Shown piece by piece: positions 36,452 through 46,129 of a stretch of DNA of 64,000 nucleotides (positions within the stretch are counted from its first letter, which is position 1; every line of letters begins with the position of its first letter). Origin of the DNA: Roseobacter fucihabitans (lineage in GTDB: Bacteria; Pseudomonadota; Alphaproteobacteria; Rhodobacterales; Rhodobacteraceae). A model generated the notes under the pieces. It was not told the DNA's origin, made no database searches, and saw only the letters and a list, made by a program, of their open reading frames with translations. Where the stretch lies: positions 3,006,501-3,070,500 of the forward strand of contig NZ_CP143423.1 of assembly GCF_014337925.2 (NCBI RefSeq), written 5' to 3'. A program made the position numbers and the translations under genes.

Positions 36452-38080
36452 ATGCCGTCATCTTCCACGATCCGGGCCGCGGATGCCGTTGCGCGCCGCC
36501 TTTATGCGCAGGGGTGCCGCTATGCGTTCGGGATGCCGGGCGGCGAGGTTCTGACCCTGATCGACGCGCTTGAGGATGCCGGGATCAGCTTTGTTCTGGC
36601 CAAACACGAAAACGCCGCCGCCTTCATGGCCGAAGGGGCCTATCACCGCACTGGTGCGCCTGCCATTCTGGTGGCCACGGTGGGTCCAGGGGCGCTTAAC
36701 GGGGTCAATGCGGTCGCCAATGCGCATCAGGACCGCGTGCCGATGATCGTGCTGGCGGGGGCCGTGGACGGCGATGAGGCGCAGAGCTACACGCATCAGG
36801 TTCTCGACCAGCAAGCCGTGTTTCGCCCCATTACCAAGGCCAGTTTCTCGCTTGTCCCCGGTGCGGCGCATATCATCATCGACAAGGCCATCGGCATTGC
36901 CACCGAAGGGCGCCCCGGCCCCGTGCATATCGACGTCCCGATCGCCGTGGCCGATACGCAGGTGCCCGCGAATGCCGCCCCTGCCCGGCCCAAGGCCTCC
37001 CCGGTTGCGCCCACGGGGGGCGATCTGGAAACGGCCCGCTTGTGGCTATCCGAGGCCAAACGGCCCGTCATCATCGCCGGGCTGGATGCGATGGTGGAGG
37101 GGGCGGGTGACGCGCTTATGCGATTTGCCGAAACCTACAATGTGCCGGTCATCACGACCTATAAGGCCAAGGGCTTGATACCTGAGGACCACCCGCTTTC
37201 ACTGGGCGGTGCGGGTCTGTCTCCCTTGGCGGACCGTCATCTTTTACCCTTGATCGAAAAGGCCGATCTCATTCTTTGTGTCGGCTATGATCCCATCGAA
37301 ATGCGCACCGGATGGCGCAACATCTGGAACCCATTGCAGCAACGCGTGATCGACATCATAGCCGAGCCGAACCACCATTACATGCATCAGGCCAGCCTGA
37401 ATTTCATCGCCGATTGCGCCGCCAGTCTGGATGCGCTCGCGCACGACACGCAAGCGCAAGCGCAAGAAACCTGGCCCGGTGGCGAGATCGCGGCCACGCA
37501 ATCGGCGCTCTCGGCGGCCTTTCCCAGCGATGAGCCATGGGGACCCGGTGCGGTAATGGACACCTGCCGCAAGGTTCTGCCACGCACCACGCTGGCAACG
37601 GTCGACAGCGGCGCGCATCGCATTCTGCTCAGCCAGATGTGGCACTGCTATGAGCCGCGCGGGCTGACGCAATCCACCGCCCTTTGCACGATGGGCTGTG
37701 CCATACCGCTGGCCATGGGCACGAAACTCGCCGACCCGGAACGCCCAGTGATCAGCTTTTGCGGCGATGCGGGGTTCCTGATGGTTGCAGGGGAATTGTC
37801 CACCGCGGCGGAACTGGCCCTGAAACCCATCATCCTCGTCTTTGTTGATGCCTCCCTGTCGCTGATCGAACTCAAGCAACGCTCCCGCCAGATGAAAAAC
37901 CGCGGTGTGGATTTCGCCAAACATGATTTTGCAGCTATGGGTGTCGCCTTTGCCGGCGCGGGGCATACGGTCACGAACCGCGCGGAATTGAGCACCGCGC
38001 TACAAACCGCAATGACGGCGGACACCTTCACCGTCATCGCGGCGGTGATCGAACGCGGAGCCTATGATGGTCGTATCTGA
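36452..38080 (+). CDS. ThDP-dependent enzyme, acetolactate-synthase-like
   Basis: A 542-residue protein with three ThDP domains. Pyr domain KHENAAAFMAEG (catalytic Glu in the H-E-N region), a central domain (KRPVIIAGLDAMVEGAG), and PP domain with GDAGFLMVAGELSTAAELALK for Mg-ThDP binding. It resembles acetolactate synthase and benzoylformate/oxalyl-CoA-type enzymes. Its stop overlaps the start of a class III CoA-transferase by 17 bp, so the product likely feeds or receives an acyl-CoA. The substrate is unknown; it is not confidently acetolactate synthase, as no small subunit gene is nearby. Confidence 0.8.
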   Translation: MPSSSTIRAADAVARRLYAQGCRYAFGMPGGEVLTLIDALEDAGISFVLAKHENAAAFMAEGAYHRTGAPAILVATVGPGALNGVNAVANAHQDRVPMIVLAGAVDGDEAQSYTHQVLDQQAVFRPITKASFSLVPGAAHIIIDKAIGIATEGRPGPVHIDVPIAVADTQVPANAAPARPKASPVAPTGGDLETARLWLSEAKRPVIIAGLDAMVEGAGDALMRFAETYNVPVITTYKAKGLIPEDHPLSLGGAGLSPLADRHLLPLIEKADLILCVGYDPIEMRTGWRNIWNPLQQRVIDIIAEPNHHYMHQASLNFIADCAASLDALAHDTQAQAQETWPGGEIAATQSALSAAFPSDEPWGPGAVMDTCRKVLPRTTLATVDSGAHRILLSQMWHCYEPRGLTQSTALCTMGCAIPLAMGTKLADPERPVISFCGDAGFLMVAGELSTAAELALKPIILVFVDASLSLIELKQRSRQMKNRGVDFAKHDFAAMGVAFAGAGHTVTNRAELSTALQTAMTADTFTVIAAVIERGAYDGRI

Positions 38081-39272
38081 CACCCCCATGGCACTGGATG
38101 GCCTCGTCGTTCTCGACCTCAGCCGTATTTTGGCGGGACCCACCGCAACACAGATATTGGGCGATCTTGGCGCAACCGTGATCAAGGTCGAAAACCCCAA
38201 ATCAAAGGGGGATGACACGCGCGGCTGGGGTCCGAATTACGCGATGGACGCGGACGGCAAACGCACGGATCTGTCGGCCTATTTCATGGCGGCCAACCGC
38301 AACAAGCTGTCCATTTCCGTTGATCTGTCCACGGCGGAGGGTCAGGACACCATCCGCCACCTCGCCGCCCGTGCGGATGTGGTGGTCGAGAATTATAAAC
38401 CCGGCGGCTTGGCCAAGTATGGTCTGGATCACGACACGCTGCTCAAGGCCCACCCCGCTCTAGTCTATTGCTCGATTTCCGGTTTCGGGCAAACCGGGCC
38501 GAACCGAGAACAACCCGGCTATGACCTTATGGCACAAGGCTACGGCGGGATCATGTCGCTGACCGGCGCGCCCGATGGCCCCCCGATGAAAGTCGGCGTG
38601 GGGATCGCGGATGTTATGTGCGGGATGTATGCCACCATCGGCATCCTTGCCGCTCTGCGCCACCGCGACGCCAGCGGCGAAGGGCAGCATATCGATCTCA
38701 GCCTTGTGGATGCGCAAATGGCCTGGCTGATCAATGAGGGCACCAACTTCCTGACCTCGGGCACATTGCCCGAACGCCGTGGCAATGCGCATCCCAACAT
38801 TGTGCCCTATGACGCCTTTCCCTGTGCGGATGGGCATGTGTTGCTGGCGGTTGGCAATGATGCGCAATTCGCGCGGTTTTGCGATGTGGTGGGTCTGGAG
38901 CGACTGGCGCATGATCCCGATTATACAACCAACCTTGCGCGTATCGAGAACCGCGTGACGCTGACCAAACTGATCACGGACGCGCTGGCACCCTTGTCAC
39001 GCGACGCAGTTTTGGCCAAATGTCACAGCGTAAAAGTGCCCGCCGGTCCGATCCATACCGTGGCCGAGGCGCTGCACTCGGATCAGGCACAGGCGCGCGG
39101 CAGCGTCGTCAAGCTCAAAGCCACCAATACGGCAAAAGGGTCGGTCGACGTGCTGGCCAACCCACTCAAATTCTCGCGCACCCCGGTGCAATACCGCCAC
39201 GCGCCACCGCGTTTCGGACAAGACACCCAAAAGGTATTCGACATGTTTGGCATTCCGCCCAAAGCGGAGTGA
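38064..39272 (+). CDS. CaiB/BaiF class III CoA-transferase
   Basis: The 402-residue family III transferase begins LDGLVVLDLSRILAGPTATQILGDLGATVIKVENP, the family signature, with the catalytic Asp expected in LSLVDAQMAWL. It transfers CoA between acyl groups (formyl, carnitinyl, bile or succinyl types). It overlaps the ThDP enzyme by 17 bp, showing tight coupling. Oxalate degradation uses such a pair, but the partner here does not clearly match oxalyl-CoA decarboxylase. Substrate unassigned. Confidence 0.88.
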   Translation: MMVVSDTPMALDGLVVLDLSRILAGPTATQILGDLGATVIKVENPKSKGDDTRGWGPNYAMDADGKRTDLSAYFMAANRNKLSISVDLSTAEGQDTIRHLAARADVVVENYKPGGLAKYGLDHDTLLKAHPALVYCSISGFGQTGPNREQPGYDLMAQGYGGIMSLTGAPDGPPMKVGVGIADVMCGMYATIGILAALRHRDASGEGQHIDLSLVDAQMAWLINEGTNFLTSGTLPERRGNAHPNIVPYDAFPCADGHVLLAVGNDAQFARFCDVVGLERLAHDPDYTTNLARIENRVTLTKLITDALAPLSRDAVLAKCHSVKVPAGPIHTVAEALHSDQAQARGSVVKLKATNTAKGSVDVLANPLKFSRTPVQYRHAPPRFGQDTQKVFDMFGIPPKAE

Positions 39273-39446
39273 AACAACAGCACAAAATCGGCCCTTTTCC
39301 GCCTGCTTTACGGTTGTATTGCTGAAACATTGGCCCGTTTTCAACACGCGTCTTCACGTTGGCGTGTAACAGCGCGCGCGACGCTTCGCGGCCTGTCATA
39401 TTGCGATAAACATTCGAAATCTTTGTTAATTGAAGGCGTGATCTTA

Positions 39447-40796
39447 ATGATGTTTGATATTTGTCAGAGCCCTGTGACGCTCTCCTCTACGCAGGCACTT
39501 GACCACTGGAACGGGATGATCCGCGCGTTCCTGGCACATGGCACGACCACACCGACCCATCTTGGTGCCCTGCTGCAAAGCCATCCGGAGTTCGCCATGG
39601 GACATGCAGCGCGGGGGTTGTTTTCCCTGATGCTGGGGCGAGCCGAGTTGATCCCGGTTGCGCGGGAGGCGGCCAAAACCGCGCGGGCGGCTTTGCAAAT
39701 ATCCGGGGCATCCACACGTGAAATCCTCTGGGTGGATGCGCTTGATCATTGGTTGGCGGGACGTCCGTCCGGCGCGATCCTGGCCATGGAAGACGTGCTG
39801 AGCCAGTACCCGACAGATACGTTAAGTGCCAAGGTCAGCCACGCCATCAGATTCGTTCTGGGTGACGCCAAGGGCATGCGCGCCTCCGTGGAAAATGTGC
39901 TGGATGCGCATGGTGCGGATCACGCGTGCCGGGGGTATCTGCTGGGATGTCACGCCTTCGCGCTGGAAGAGACGGGTGCCTATGATCACGCCGAGCGCGC
40001 CGGGCGCGAGGGGATGCTTCTGGCACCGGATGATGCCTGGGGGTTGCACGCGATTACCCATGTTTATGACATGACCGCGCGCCCCGAACTGGGCATCGGC
40101 CTGATCGAAACACATACCGCAGCCTGGGATCACTGTAACAACTTCCGCTATCATGTCTGGTGGCACAAAGCCCTGCTGCACATGGATCAGGGCCAGCTTG
40201 ACGTGGCGCTGGGGCTTTATGACGCGCAAATCCGTGCGGATAAAACGGATGACTACCGCGATATTTCAAATGCGACCTCGTTGCTGATGCGGCTGGAGCT
40301 GGAGGGCGTGGATGTCGGCCCGCGCTGGGAAGAATTGGCGGATCTGGCGCAAAACCGCACGGATGATGGCTGCGTGGTCTTTGCCGATCTGCACTACATG
40401 CTCGCGCTGGCCGGGGCGCAGCGCCCGGAGGCTCAAGACGCCATGGCCCGGCGGTTCGCACGCGATGCGGCAAAAATCGGCGAAATGCCTGCGCTTTACA
40501 AGGATCCCGGTGTTGCGGCACTCGCCGGTCTGAACGCCTTTGCTGAGGGGCGTTATGATGCGGCATTCGGCGACCTTATGAGCGCACGCCCTGCCATGCA
40601 GAGCATCGGGGGCAGCCACGCCCAGCGCGATGTGTTCGAACGGCTCACCATTGATGCGGGCCTGCGCGCCGGGCGATATGAGCAGACAGAAGCCGTTTTG
40701 CGCGCCCGCCTGGCCCAGCGTGCCGGGTGCGAGGATCGCTTTACCCATACCCGTTTGGCTTCGCTTCATGAGGCCCGGCGGATCCCCGCACAGTGA
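39447..40796 (+). CDS. TTC38-like tetratricopeptide protein
   Basis: 449 residues from the tandem ATGs at 39447/39450; an earlier frame start adds a low-quality leader. Helical repeat protein with HAARGLFSLMLGRAELIPVAREAAK, AILAMEDVLSQYPTDTLSAKVSHAIRFVLGD, and the diagnostic VWWHKALLHMDQGQLDVALGLYDAQI of the TTC38 family. No signal peptide; function unknown. Stands between the CoA-transferase and the opg operon and appears monocistronic. Confidence 0.82.
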   Translation: MMFDICQSPVTLSSTQALDHWNGMIRAFLAHGTTTPTHLGALLQSHPEFAMGHAARGLFSLMLGRAELIPVAREAAKTARAALQISGASTREILWVDALDHWLAGRPSGAILAMEDVLSQYPTDTLSAKVSHAIRFVLGDAKGMRASVENVLDAHGADHACRGYLLGCHAFALEETGAYDHAERAGREGMLLAPDDAWGLHAITHVYDMTARPELGIGLIETHTAAWDHCNNFRYHVWWHKALLHMDQGQLDVALGLYDAQIRADKTDDYRDISNATSLLMRLELEGVDVGPRWEELADLAQNRTDDGCVVFADLHYMLALAGAQRPEAQDAMARRFARDAAKIGEMPALYKDPGVAALAGLNAFAEGRYDAAFGDLMSARPAMQSIGGSHAQRDVFERLTIDAGLRAGRYEQTEAVLRARLAQRAGCEDRFTHTRLASLHEARRIPAQ

Positions 40797-40844
40797 GTGA
40801 CGGAGCCTGATGACATTCCCCTGGACAAGGCATAAAAACCCGCC

Positions 40845-42080
40845 ATGACGCTTGCTGACCCCTCATATATTGCACCCCGCACCGGTACGACCACGCAAGC
40901 GACGCCCGTGGTGAAACAGCGTGACGTGCGTCTTGATTTCTTTCGCGGTATCGCGATGTTCATCATCCTTTTTGCCCATACACCGGGGAATTTTTTCACC
41001 TCCTGGATACCGGCGCGATGGGGCTTTTCGGATGCGACGGAAATCTTCGTGTTCTGCTCGGGCATGGCGTCGGCCATCGCCTTTGGGCGGGCCTATGACA
41101 CGGTGGGCTGGCGTCTGGGCACGGCGCGGGTAAGTTTTCGCGTCTGGCAGGTCTATTGGGCGCATATCGGGCTGTTTTTCGCAGTGGCAACGCTGCTGGC
41201 AGCAATCGATATGACGGGGGCTTATGACAAGGTCTATATTGGCACGCTGAACCTGTGGAAGTTCTTTGCCGATCCCGGCCCACAGCTTGTCGGGCTTTTG
41301 ACGCTGACCTATGTGCCGAATTATTTCGATATTCTGCCGATGTATATGGTCGTTCTGGCGATGATGCCCGTGATCATGGCGCTGTCACGGGTGCATTTGG
41401 GACTGGTTGCTCTGTTCATCGGCGGTACGTGGTTTTTTGCGCAACAACATCTGCTTGGTGGCCTTGGCCTTGCGGCTCTCCATTTTGAATTACCCGCGGA
41501 ACCCTGGTCAGATCGTTCCTGGTTTTTCAATCCCTTCGCATGGCAGCTGATCTTCTTCTCCGGCTTTGCCTTCATGCGCGGCTGGCTGCCCAAACCGCCC
41601 GTCTCACCGATCCTGATCGGCCTGGCGCTGGCACTTGTGCTGATCAACGTGCCGCTTTCCAACATCGGCGTGCGCGAATTTGGCTTCGAGTGGGCGCGTG
41701 ACTGGCGCATCGCCAATAAGGCGTGGATTTCCAAATCTGACTTCGGATTGCTGCGCTATGTGCATTTTCTGGCCTTGGCCTATCTGTGCTGGGTGGCCGC
41801 CGGGGACAAGGGTATGCGCCTTTTGACCACCGGGACCAGCGCGCTGTCGCGACTATGGCAGCGCATCCTGGCGATCATTCTCAAGGTCGGACAGCAATCG
41901 CTGGCGGTCTTCATCGTCAGCATGTTCACCGCACGGGTCAGCGGGTTCGTGATGGATGTTGTGGGGCGCGATACCTGGACGGTGGTCGCGGTCAATTTTG
42001 CCGGAATGGGGGTTCTGGTTCTGACAGCTTATGGCGCGGGATGGTATAAATCCCAACCCTGGCGCAAGAAGGTGGTTTGA
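40845..42080 (+). CDS. opgC: OpgC, periplasmic-glucan succinyl/acyl modification protein
   Basis: A 411-residue integral membrane protein with about ten helices. It begins after a polar N-terminus with RDVRLDFFRGIAMFIILFAHTPGNFF, the start of the OpgC/acyltransferase-3-like fold, followed by FCSGMASAIAFGRAYD. OpgC adds succinyl groups to osmoregulated periplasmic glucans. It is first in opgC-opgG-opgH, with only 1 bp to opgG. Confidence 0.88.
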   Translation: MTLADPSYIAPRTGTTTQATPVVKQRDVRLDFFRGIAMFIILFAHTPGNFFTSWIPARWGFSDATEIFVFCSGMASAIAFGRAYDTVGWRLGTARVSFRVWQVYWAHIGLFFAVATLLAAIDMTGAYDKVYIGTLNLWKFFADPGPQLVGLLTLTYVPNYFDILPMYMVVLAMMPVIMALSRVHLGLVALFIGGTWFFAQQHLLGGLGLAALHFELPAEPWSDRSWFFNPFAWQLIFFSGFAFMRGWLPKPPVSPILIGLALALVLINVPLSNIGVREFGFEWARDWRIANKAWISKSDFGLLRYVHFLALAYLCWVAAGDKGMRLLTTGTSALSRLWQRILAIILKVGQQSLAVFIVSMFTARVSGFVMDVVGRDTWTVVAVNFAGMGVLVLTAYGAGWYKSQPWRKKVV

Positions 42081-42081
42081 T

Positions 42082-43605
42082 ATGCTGCGCCGTGATGTTC
42101 TGAAATCTCTGGCGGCTTTGGCTGCCGTTCCCGCTGCGGGTTTCGCAGGGGAACCGGGGTTGCAACTGGGCGATGCGCTTCCTTTTGACGGCGATACCGT
42201 CCGGGCGACGGCCAAGGCGCTGGCGACACAAGAATACCAGCCCCGCCCCCTGATCCCCGAAAGCTGGCGCAACCTGAGCTATGATCAATACCGAAAGATT
42301 TGGTTTGATGGTCGCAACGCGGTCTGGGAGGACACTGACAAGCCCCAAAGGGTCGATGTCCTGGCACCCGGGCTCTATTTTCCGCAGGCGGTTGAGATCA
42401 ATGTTGTCGAAAACGGCATGGCGCGTCCCCTGGCCTTTGATATGGCGGTGTTTGACAGCACCGACAAATTTCCCGACGTCGAGATTGACGCGACATTGGG
42501 CTATTCCGGTCTGCGCCTGCGCGCCGAATTGGAAAACACCGGCATCTTTCAGGAATACGCCGTGTTTCAGGGCGCGAGCTATTTTCGCGGTATCGGGACG
42601 GATGAAACCTATGGCCTCTCCGCACGCGGCCTTGCGCTCAAAACGGGCGATCCGATGGGCGAGGAGTTTCCCGATTTTACCCGGTTCTGGATGGAAACAC
42701 CGGCGGCGGGGGCGGGCGCGGTCGTGTTGCATGCCTTGCTCGATAGCCCAAGCTGCACGGGGGCCTACCGTTTCGAGATTGCACCGGGGGACACGCTGCG
42801 CATGTCGGTCTCGGCTGAAATCTTTGCGCGCACCGAGATAACCCATGTCGGCATCGCACCGCTCACATCAATGTTCCTGTTTGATGAAACCATGCGCCAG
42901 CGGTTTGATGATTTCCGCCCCGCCGTGCATGACAATGACGGTTTGCTGATCCACAATGGCGCGGGCGAAGTCATCTGGCGTCCTCTGGCCAATCCGCTCA
43001 CGCTCCAGATCAGCGCCTTTTCGGACAATAATCCGCGTGGCTTTGGCCTGATGCAACGCCCGCGTAAATTCAGCGATTATGCGGATCTCGAAGCGCTTTA
43101 TCATGCGCGCCCCTCGGCCTGGATCACACCGCAAGAAGACTGGGGGCCAGGTGCCGTGACGTTGGTCGAAATCCCCGCCGATCTGGAAATCTATGACAAT
43201 ATCGTCGCCTATTGGCGCCCCTCGGCCCCGATTGCCGCCGGGCAAAGCCACAAGATGAACTACCTACTTGACTGGGGCGATGATCCGGCACCCCAGGTTG
43301 ATACGCCCCTGCGCGTGCTTGGTACGGCCATCGGCGGGCGCCCCGAGGGTGGCAAGATCGTCACGATTGATTTCGAGGACGCCGCCCTTGTGCCGCAGGA
43401 CCTCGATCAACTGGAAATCGTGCTGCGCAGCAGCGCCGGAACCCTGACGCGCGGTCTTGTGCAAAGAAATCCGGAAACAAATGGGCCCCGGCTGGCGTTT
43501 ACCTTTGAGCCGGAAGATGCGCGCTACATTGAGTTCCGGGCACAGCTGCGTTTGAACAACGCCCCCCTGAGTGAAGTGTGGTTATATAGGTGGACCACCG
43601 GGTGA
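42082..43605 (+). CDS. opgG: OpgG/MdoG periplasmic glucan biosynthesis protein
   Basis: 507 residues from the ATG at 42082, one base after the opgC stop. The N-terminus has a twin-arginine-like signal (MLRRDVLKSLAALAAVPAAGFA). The MdoG fold follows: SYDQYRKIWFDGRNAVWED, YFPQAVEINVVENG, SSYFRGIGTDETYGLSARGLA, and in the C-terminal beta sandwich EIPADLEIYDNIVAYWRPS. Periplasmic; it shapes beta-glucan backbones made by OpgH. Overlaps opgH by 4 bp. Confidence 0.94.
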   Translation: MLRRDVLKSLAALAAVPAAGFAGEPGLQLGDALPFDGDTVRATAKALATQEYQPRPLIPESWRNLSYDQYRKIWFDGRNAVWEDTDKPQRVDVLAPGLYFPQAVEINVVENGMARPLAFDMAVFDSTDKFPDVEIDATLGYSGLRLRAELENTGIFQEYAVFQGASYFRGIGTDETYGLSARGLALKTGDPMGEEFPDFTRFWMETPAAGAGAVVLHALLDSPSCTGAYRFEIAPGDTLRMSVSAEIFARTEITHVGIAPLTSMFLFDETMRQRFDDFRPAVHDNDGLLIHNGAGEVIWRPLANPLTLQISAFSDNNPRGFGLMQRPRKFSDYADLEALYHARPSAWITPQEDWGPGAVTLVEIPADLEIYDNIVAYWRPSAPIAAGQSHKMNYLLDWGDDPAPQVDTPLRVLGTAIGGRPEGGKIVTIDFEDAALVPQDLDQLEIVLRSSAGTLTRGLVQRNPETNGPRLAFTFEPEDARYIEFRAQLRLNNAPLSEVWLYRWTTG

Positions 43606-45506
43606 ACAACGATTTGCACAACACGGACACGGCAATGACGACCATGCCCCCCCGCACGCCAATGCGCATGTGGGCGCAGGATCTGTCTGCCTGCCCTGAC
43701 CAGCTTGCAAGCCACGCCAATCCGAACTTTGGGCGTGGCTTTGGGTGGCGACTGGCGCTTTTCGTCCCGGCCCTCACAGCGACCGCATTATTGGTTGCTG
43801 GCATGTATGGCTGGCTGTCCGAAACCGGCATGACCGGTCTGGAATGGGTCCTTTTGATGCTCATCGGGGTGACATTCATTTGGGTGACCCTCTCGGTCAG
43901 CACGGTCGGGGTTGCCATTGCCGGGCTTTTGGCACGCGAAAAGGCGCAGACCCGCCCGCGTTGTGATATCATACCGTTGGACGTGGCTTTGCTGGTGCCA
44001 ATCTACAACGAGGTCCCGAGCGATGTTTTTGGCAATGCAACGGCCATGCTGGATGATCTGGCGCGCCAGAACAGCCCGCATCGCTATACGCTGTTTGTGC
44101 TCTCCGATACGCGGGATGATGACATCGCGTTGGATGAATTGCGTGCTTTTGCGGCCCTGCGCGCTTCCGCCCCACAAGGCGTCGCCGTCCATTACCGCAG
44201 GCGTGAAACCAATTTCGACAAAAAGGTCGGGAACCTGCTGGATTGGATCACCGGCTGGGGGGCCGCCTATGAGGCGATGCTTGTGCTGGATGCGGACAGC
44301 CTGATGACGGGGCGCGCGATTGAGCGGCTTGCCGATGAGCTCAGCGTTGATCCCAGCGCCGGTCTGATCCAGACCTTTCCGATGCTGATCGGGGCCGAAA
44401 CCGTTTTCGCCCGTCTGCAACAGTTCTCTAACATCGCCTATGGCTGGCTGCTGGCCGAAGGTCTGGCCAAATGGGCGCGCAGCGAGGGCAATTACTGGGG
44501 CCATAACGCGATTATCCGTACCCGCGCCTTTGCGGCCTCCGCCGGGCTGCCGTATTTGCAGGGGCGCAAGGGCAAGGCGGAGTTGATCCTGAGCCATGAT
44601 TTCGTCGAAGCCGGGTTGCTGCGCCGCGCAGGGTGGCGGGTGCGCTTCCTGCCGCGCGTGACGGGCAGTTTCGAGGAAACCCCCGGCACGCTGATTGATT
44701 ACGCGCTGCGCGATCAACGCTGGTGTCGCGGCAATCTGCAACATCTGCGCCTGCTGAAAACCGCCGGGCTGCATCCGGTCTCGCGCTATCATCTGTTCCA
44801 CGGCGCGGTCAGCTATCTGCTCTCGCCCGCCTGGTTTTTCCTGCTGATTGTCTGGGCCTTGCTGGGCGTGGATTCCGAGACCAACGTTGTGCGGTATTTC
44901 AACGAAACCAACCCGCTGTTCCCCGACTGGCCCCCCGAGATGAGCCATATCGATTCAGCCGTCTTTCTGGTCATCATGTACGCCATGCTGCTGACGCCCA
45001 AGCTGGTTGGCGCGGGCATCATCGCGCTGCACCCCAAGGCCACCAGGGTCTATGGCGGGCGCGGTGCGTTCCTGATGGCCTTTGTGGTCGAGATCACCCT
45101 CTCCATCGCCTATGCGCCGATCATGATGGTACAGCAAACCCGCGCGGTGTTGCGGGCGCTCTTTGGGCGCTCAGATGCCTGGGTGGCGCAATCGCGTCAC
45201 GCGCAGGCCTATCCGCTCTCGACCCTGCTGCGCTTCCACTGGGTGGAAACCATCCTTGGTCTGGTGCTTTTGGCGGGCTTGGGTGCGGGGCTGGTATCGT
45301 TCTGGCTGATCCCGATTATGGCGAGCCTCTGCCTTGCGGTGCCGCTCTCCGCCCTGAGCGCCGTACCGCTATCACGCAGGCTGCCGGGAGGGCTGAAAAT
45401 GCAAAGCCCCAACACGATCCGCGAACCCGGCATCGTCAGCCGCGCCCGCCTGGAACGCTCCCGTCTTCACGCCATGCTGAAAGCGGCGCGCATGCCTGCG
45501 GAATAA
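43602..45506 (+). CDS. opgH: OpgH/MdoH glucan glucosyltransferase
   Basis: About 634 residues from the GTG at 43602, a GTGA overlap with opgG; no Shine-Dalgarno-supported ATG is closer. GT2 membrane glucosyltransferase. Membrane helices at the N-terminus (ALFVPALTATALLVAGMYGWL), then the catalytic domain with VPIYNEVPSDVFGNATAM, a DAD motif (VLDADSLMTG), SHDFVEAGLLRRAGW and the Q-R-W-C-R-G-N motif, then further helices. It makes the beta-1,2-glucan backbone of osmoregulated periplasmic glucans from UDP-glucose. Confidence 0.94.
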   Translation: MNNDLHNTDTAMTTMPPRTPMRMWAQDLSACPDQLASHANPNFGRGFGWRLALFVPALTATALLVAGMYGWLSETGMTGLEWVLLMLIGVTFIWVTLSVSTVGVAIAGLLAREKAQTRPRCDIIPLDVALLVPIYNEVPSDVFGNATAMLDDLARQNSPHRYTLFVLSDTRDDDIALDELRAFAALRASAPQGVAVHYRRRETNFDKKVGNLLDWITGWGAAYEAMLVLDADSLMTGRAIERLADELSVDPSAGLIQTFPMLIGAETVFARLQQFSNIAYGWLLAEGLAKWARSEGNYWGHNAIIRTRAFAASAGLPYLQGRKGKAELILSHDFVEAGLLRRAGWRVRFLPRVTGSFEETPGTLIDYALRDQRWCRGNLQHLRLLKTAGLHPVSRYHLFHGAVSYLLSPAWFFLLIVWALLGVDSETNVVRYFNETNPLFPDWPPEMSHIDSAVFLVIMYAMLLTPKLVGAGIIALHPKATRVYGGRGAFLMAFVVEITLSIAYAPIMMVQQTRAVLRALFGRSDAWVAQSRHAQAYPLSTLLRFHWVETILGLVLLAGLGAGLVSFWLIPIMASLCLAVPLSALSAVPLSRRLPGGLKMQSPNTIREPGIVSRARLERSRLHAMLKAARMPAE

Positions 45507-45628
45507 TACCGGGCGGTCGTTATTGGTGTTCAGGACATCGTGCGTGGATCAGGAATGACGCGCTTGGGATCATGGTGGATCCGGTCAAGGTGAGGCGGCC
45601 TGCAGGACGCGATGGCGGTCAAAAGAGC

Positions 45629-46129
45629 TCAGCCCTTGCGCCGCACCGGCAAGCCGCGTTTGATCCAGCCGGGTCCTGCACCAGATCCAAGCATCCCTTC
45701 AGGAACATCAATAATACGCGTAAACCCGGCGCTCAGGAGTTTCGCGCCCTGGTGATGTGAGCGCACCCCCCGCGCACAGATCAGCGCGACAGGGCGCGTG
45801 GTATCCCCCCGCACCACATGCATCAAAGCCTCGATGAAATCGCCGCGCCGCATGTCGATAGGAATCGCCCCCTCGCCGACGCCGGTCAGTGCCCATTCAT
45901 CCGGGCGTCTGATATCGATCAGTGTAACCTCTCCGGCCAATGCGGCTTGATGTGCCTCCGCAGCGGATAGGGCAGCTTCACCGTTCTCGGCCCAGATATT
46001 GAACCAGCGCGCCGCACCTGCCCCACCGGTGACGATGCCGATGGCCCCCAACGCCAAAACGCCTCGCCGCGACAGACGCGGCGAGGGTGTTGCAGAGTTG
46101 GCAGGGGGAACCTTTTTTGCCAAACTCAA
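45629..46129 (-). CDS. exported rhodanese-domain protein
   Basis: A 166-residue protein. Its TTG start overlaps the stop of the upstream YHS gene (TTGA), fixing an unusual start codon. The N-terminus has a twin-arginine signal-like motif (LSRRGVLALGAIGIVTGGAGAA), then a rhodanese domain: VTLIDIRRPDEWALTGVGEGAIPID, active-site Cys in ALICARGVRSHHQ, and IIDVPEGMLGSGAGPGW. It likely moves sulfur or acts as a thiol carrier in the periplasm. Co-transcribed with the YHS-domain gene; such pairs are common near copper or sulfur genes. Confidence 0.88.
   Translation of the reverse strand: MSLAKKVPPANSATPSPRLSRRGVLALGAIGIVTGGAGAARWFNIWAENGEAALSAAEAHQAALAGEVTLIDIRRPDEWALTGVGEGAIPIDMRRGDFIEALMHVVRGDTTRPVALICARGVRSHHQGAKLLSAGFTRIIDVPEGMLGSGAGPGWIKRGLPVRRKG

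Noticed and set aside
36452-39272. Direct call as oxalate degradation (oxc/frc)
   Set aside because: The ThDP protein does not show clear oxalyl-CoA decarboxylase features; left as a hypothesis only.
43788-44948. Large antisense ORF (about 386 codons) over opgH
   Set aside because: GC-rich shadow of opgH, which has full family motifs on the plus strand.
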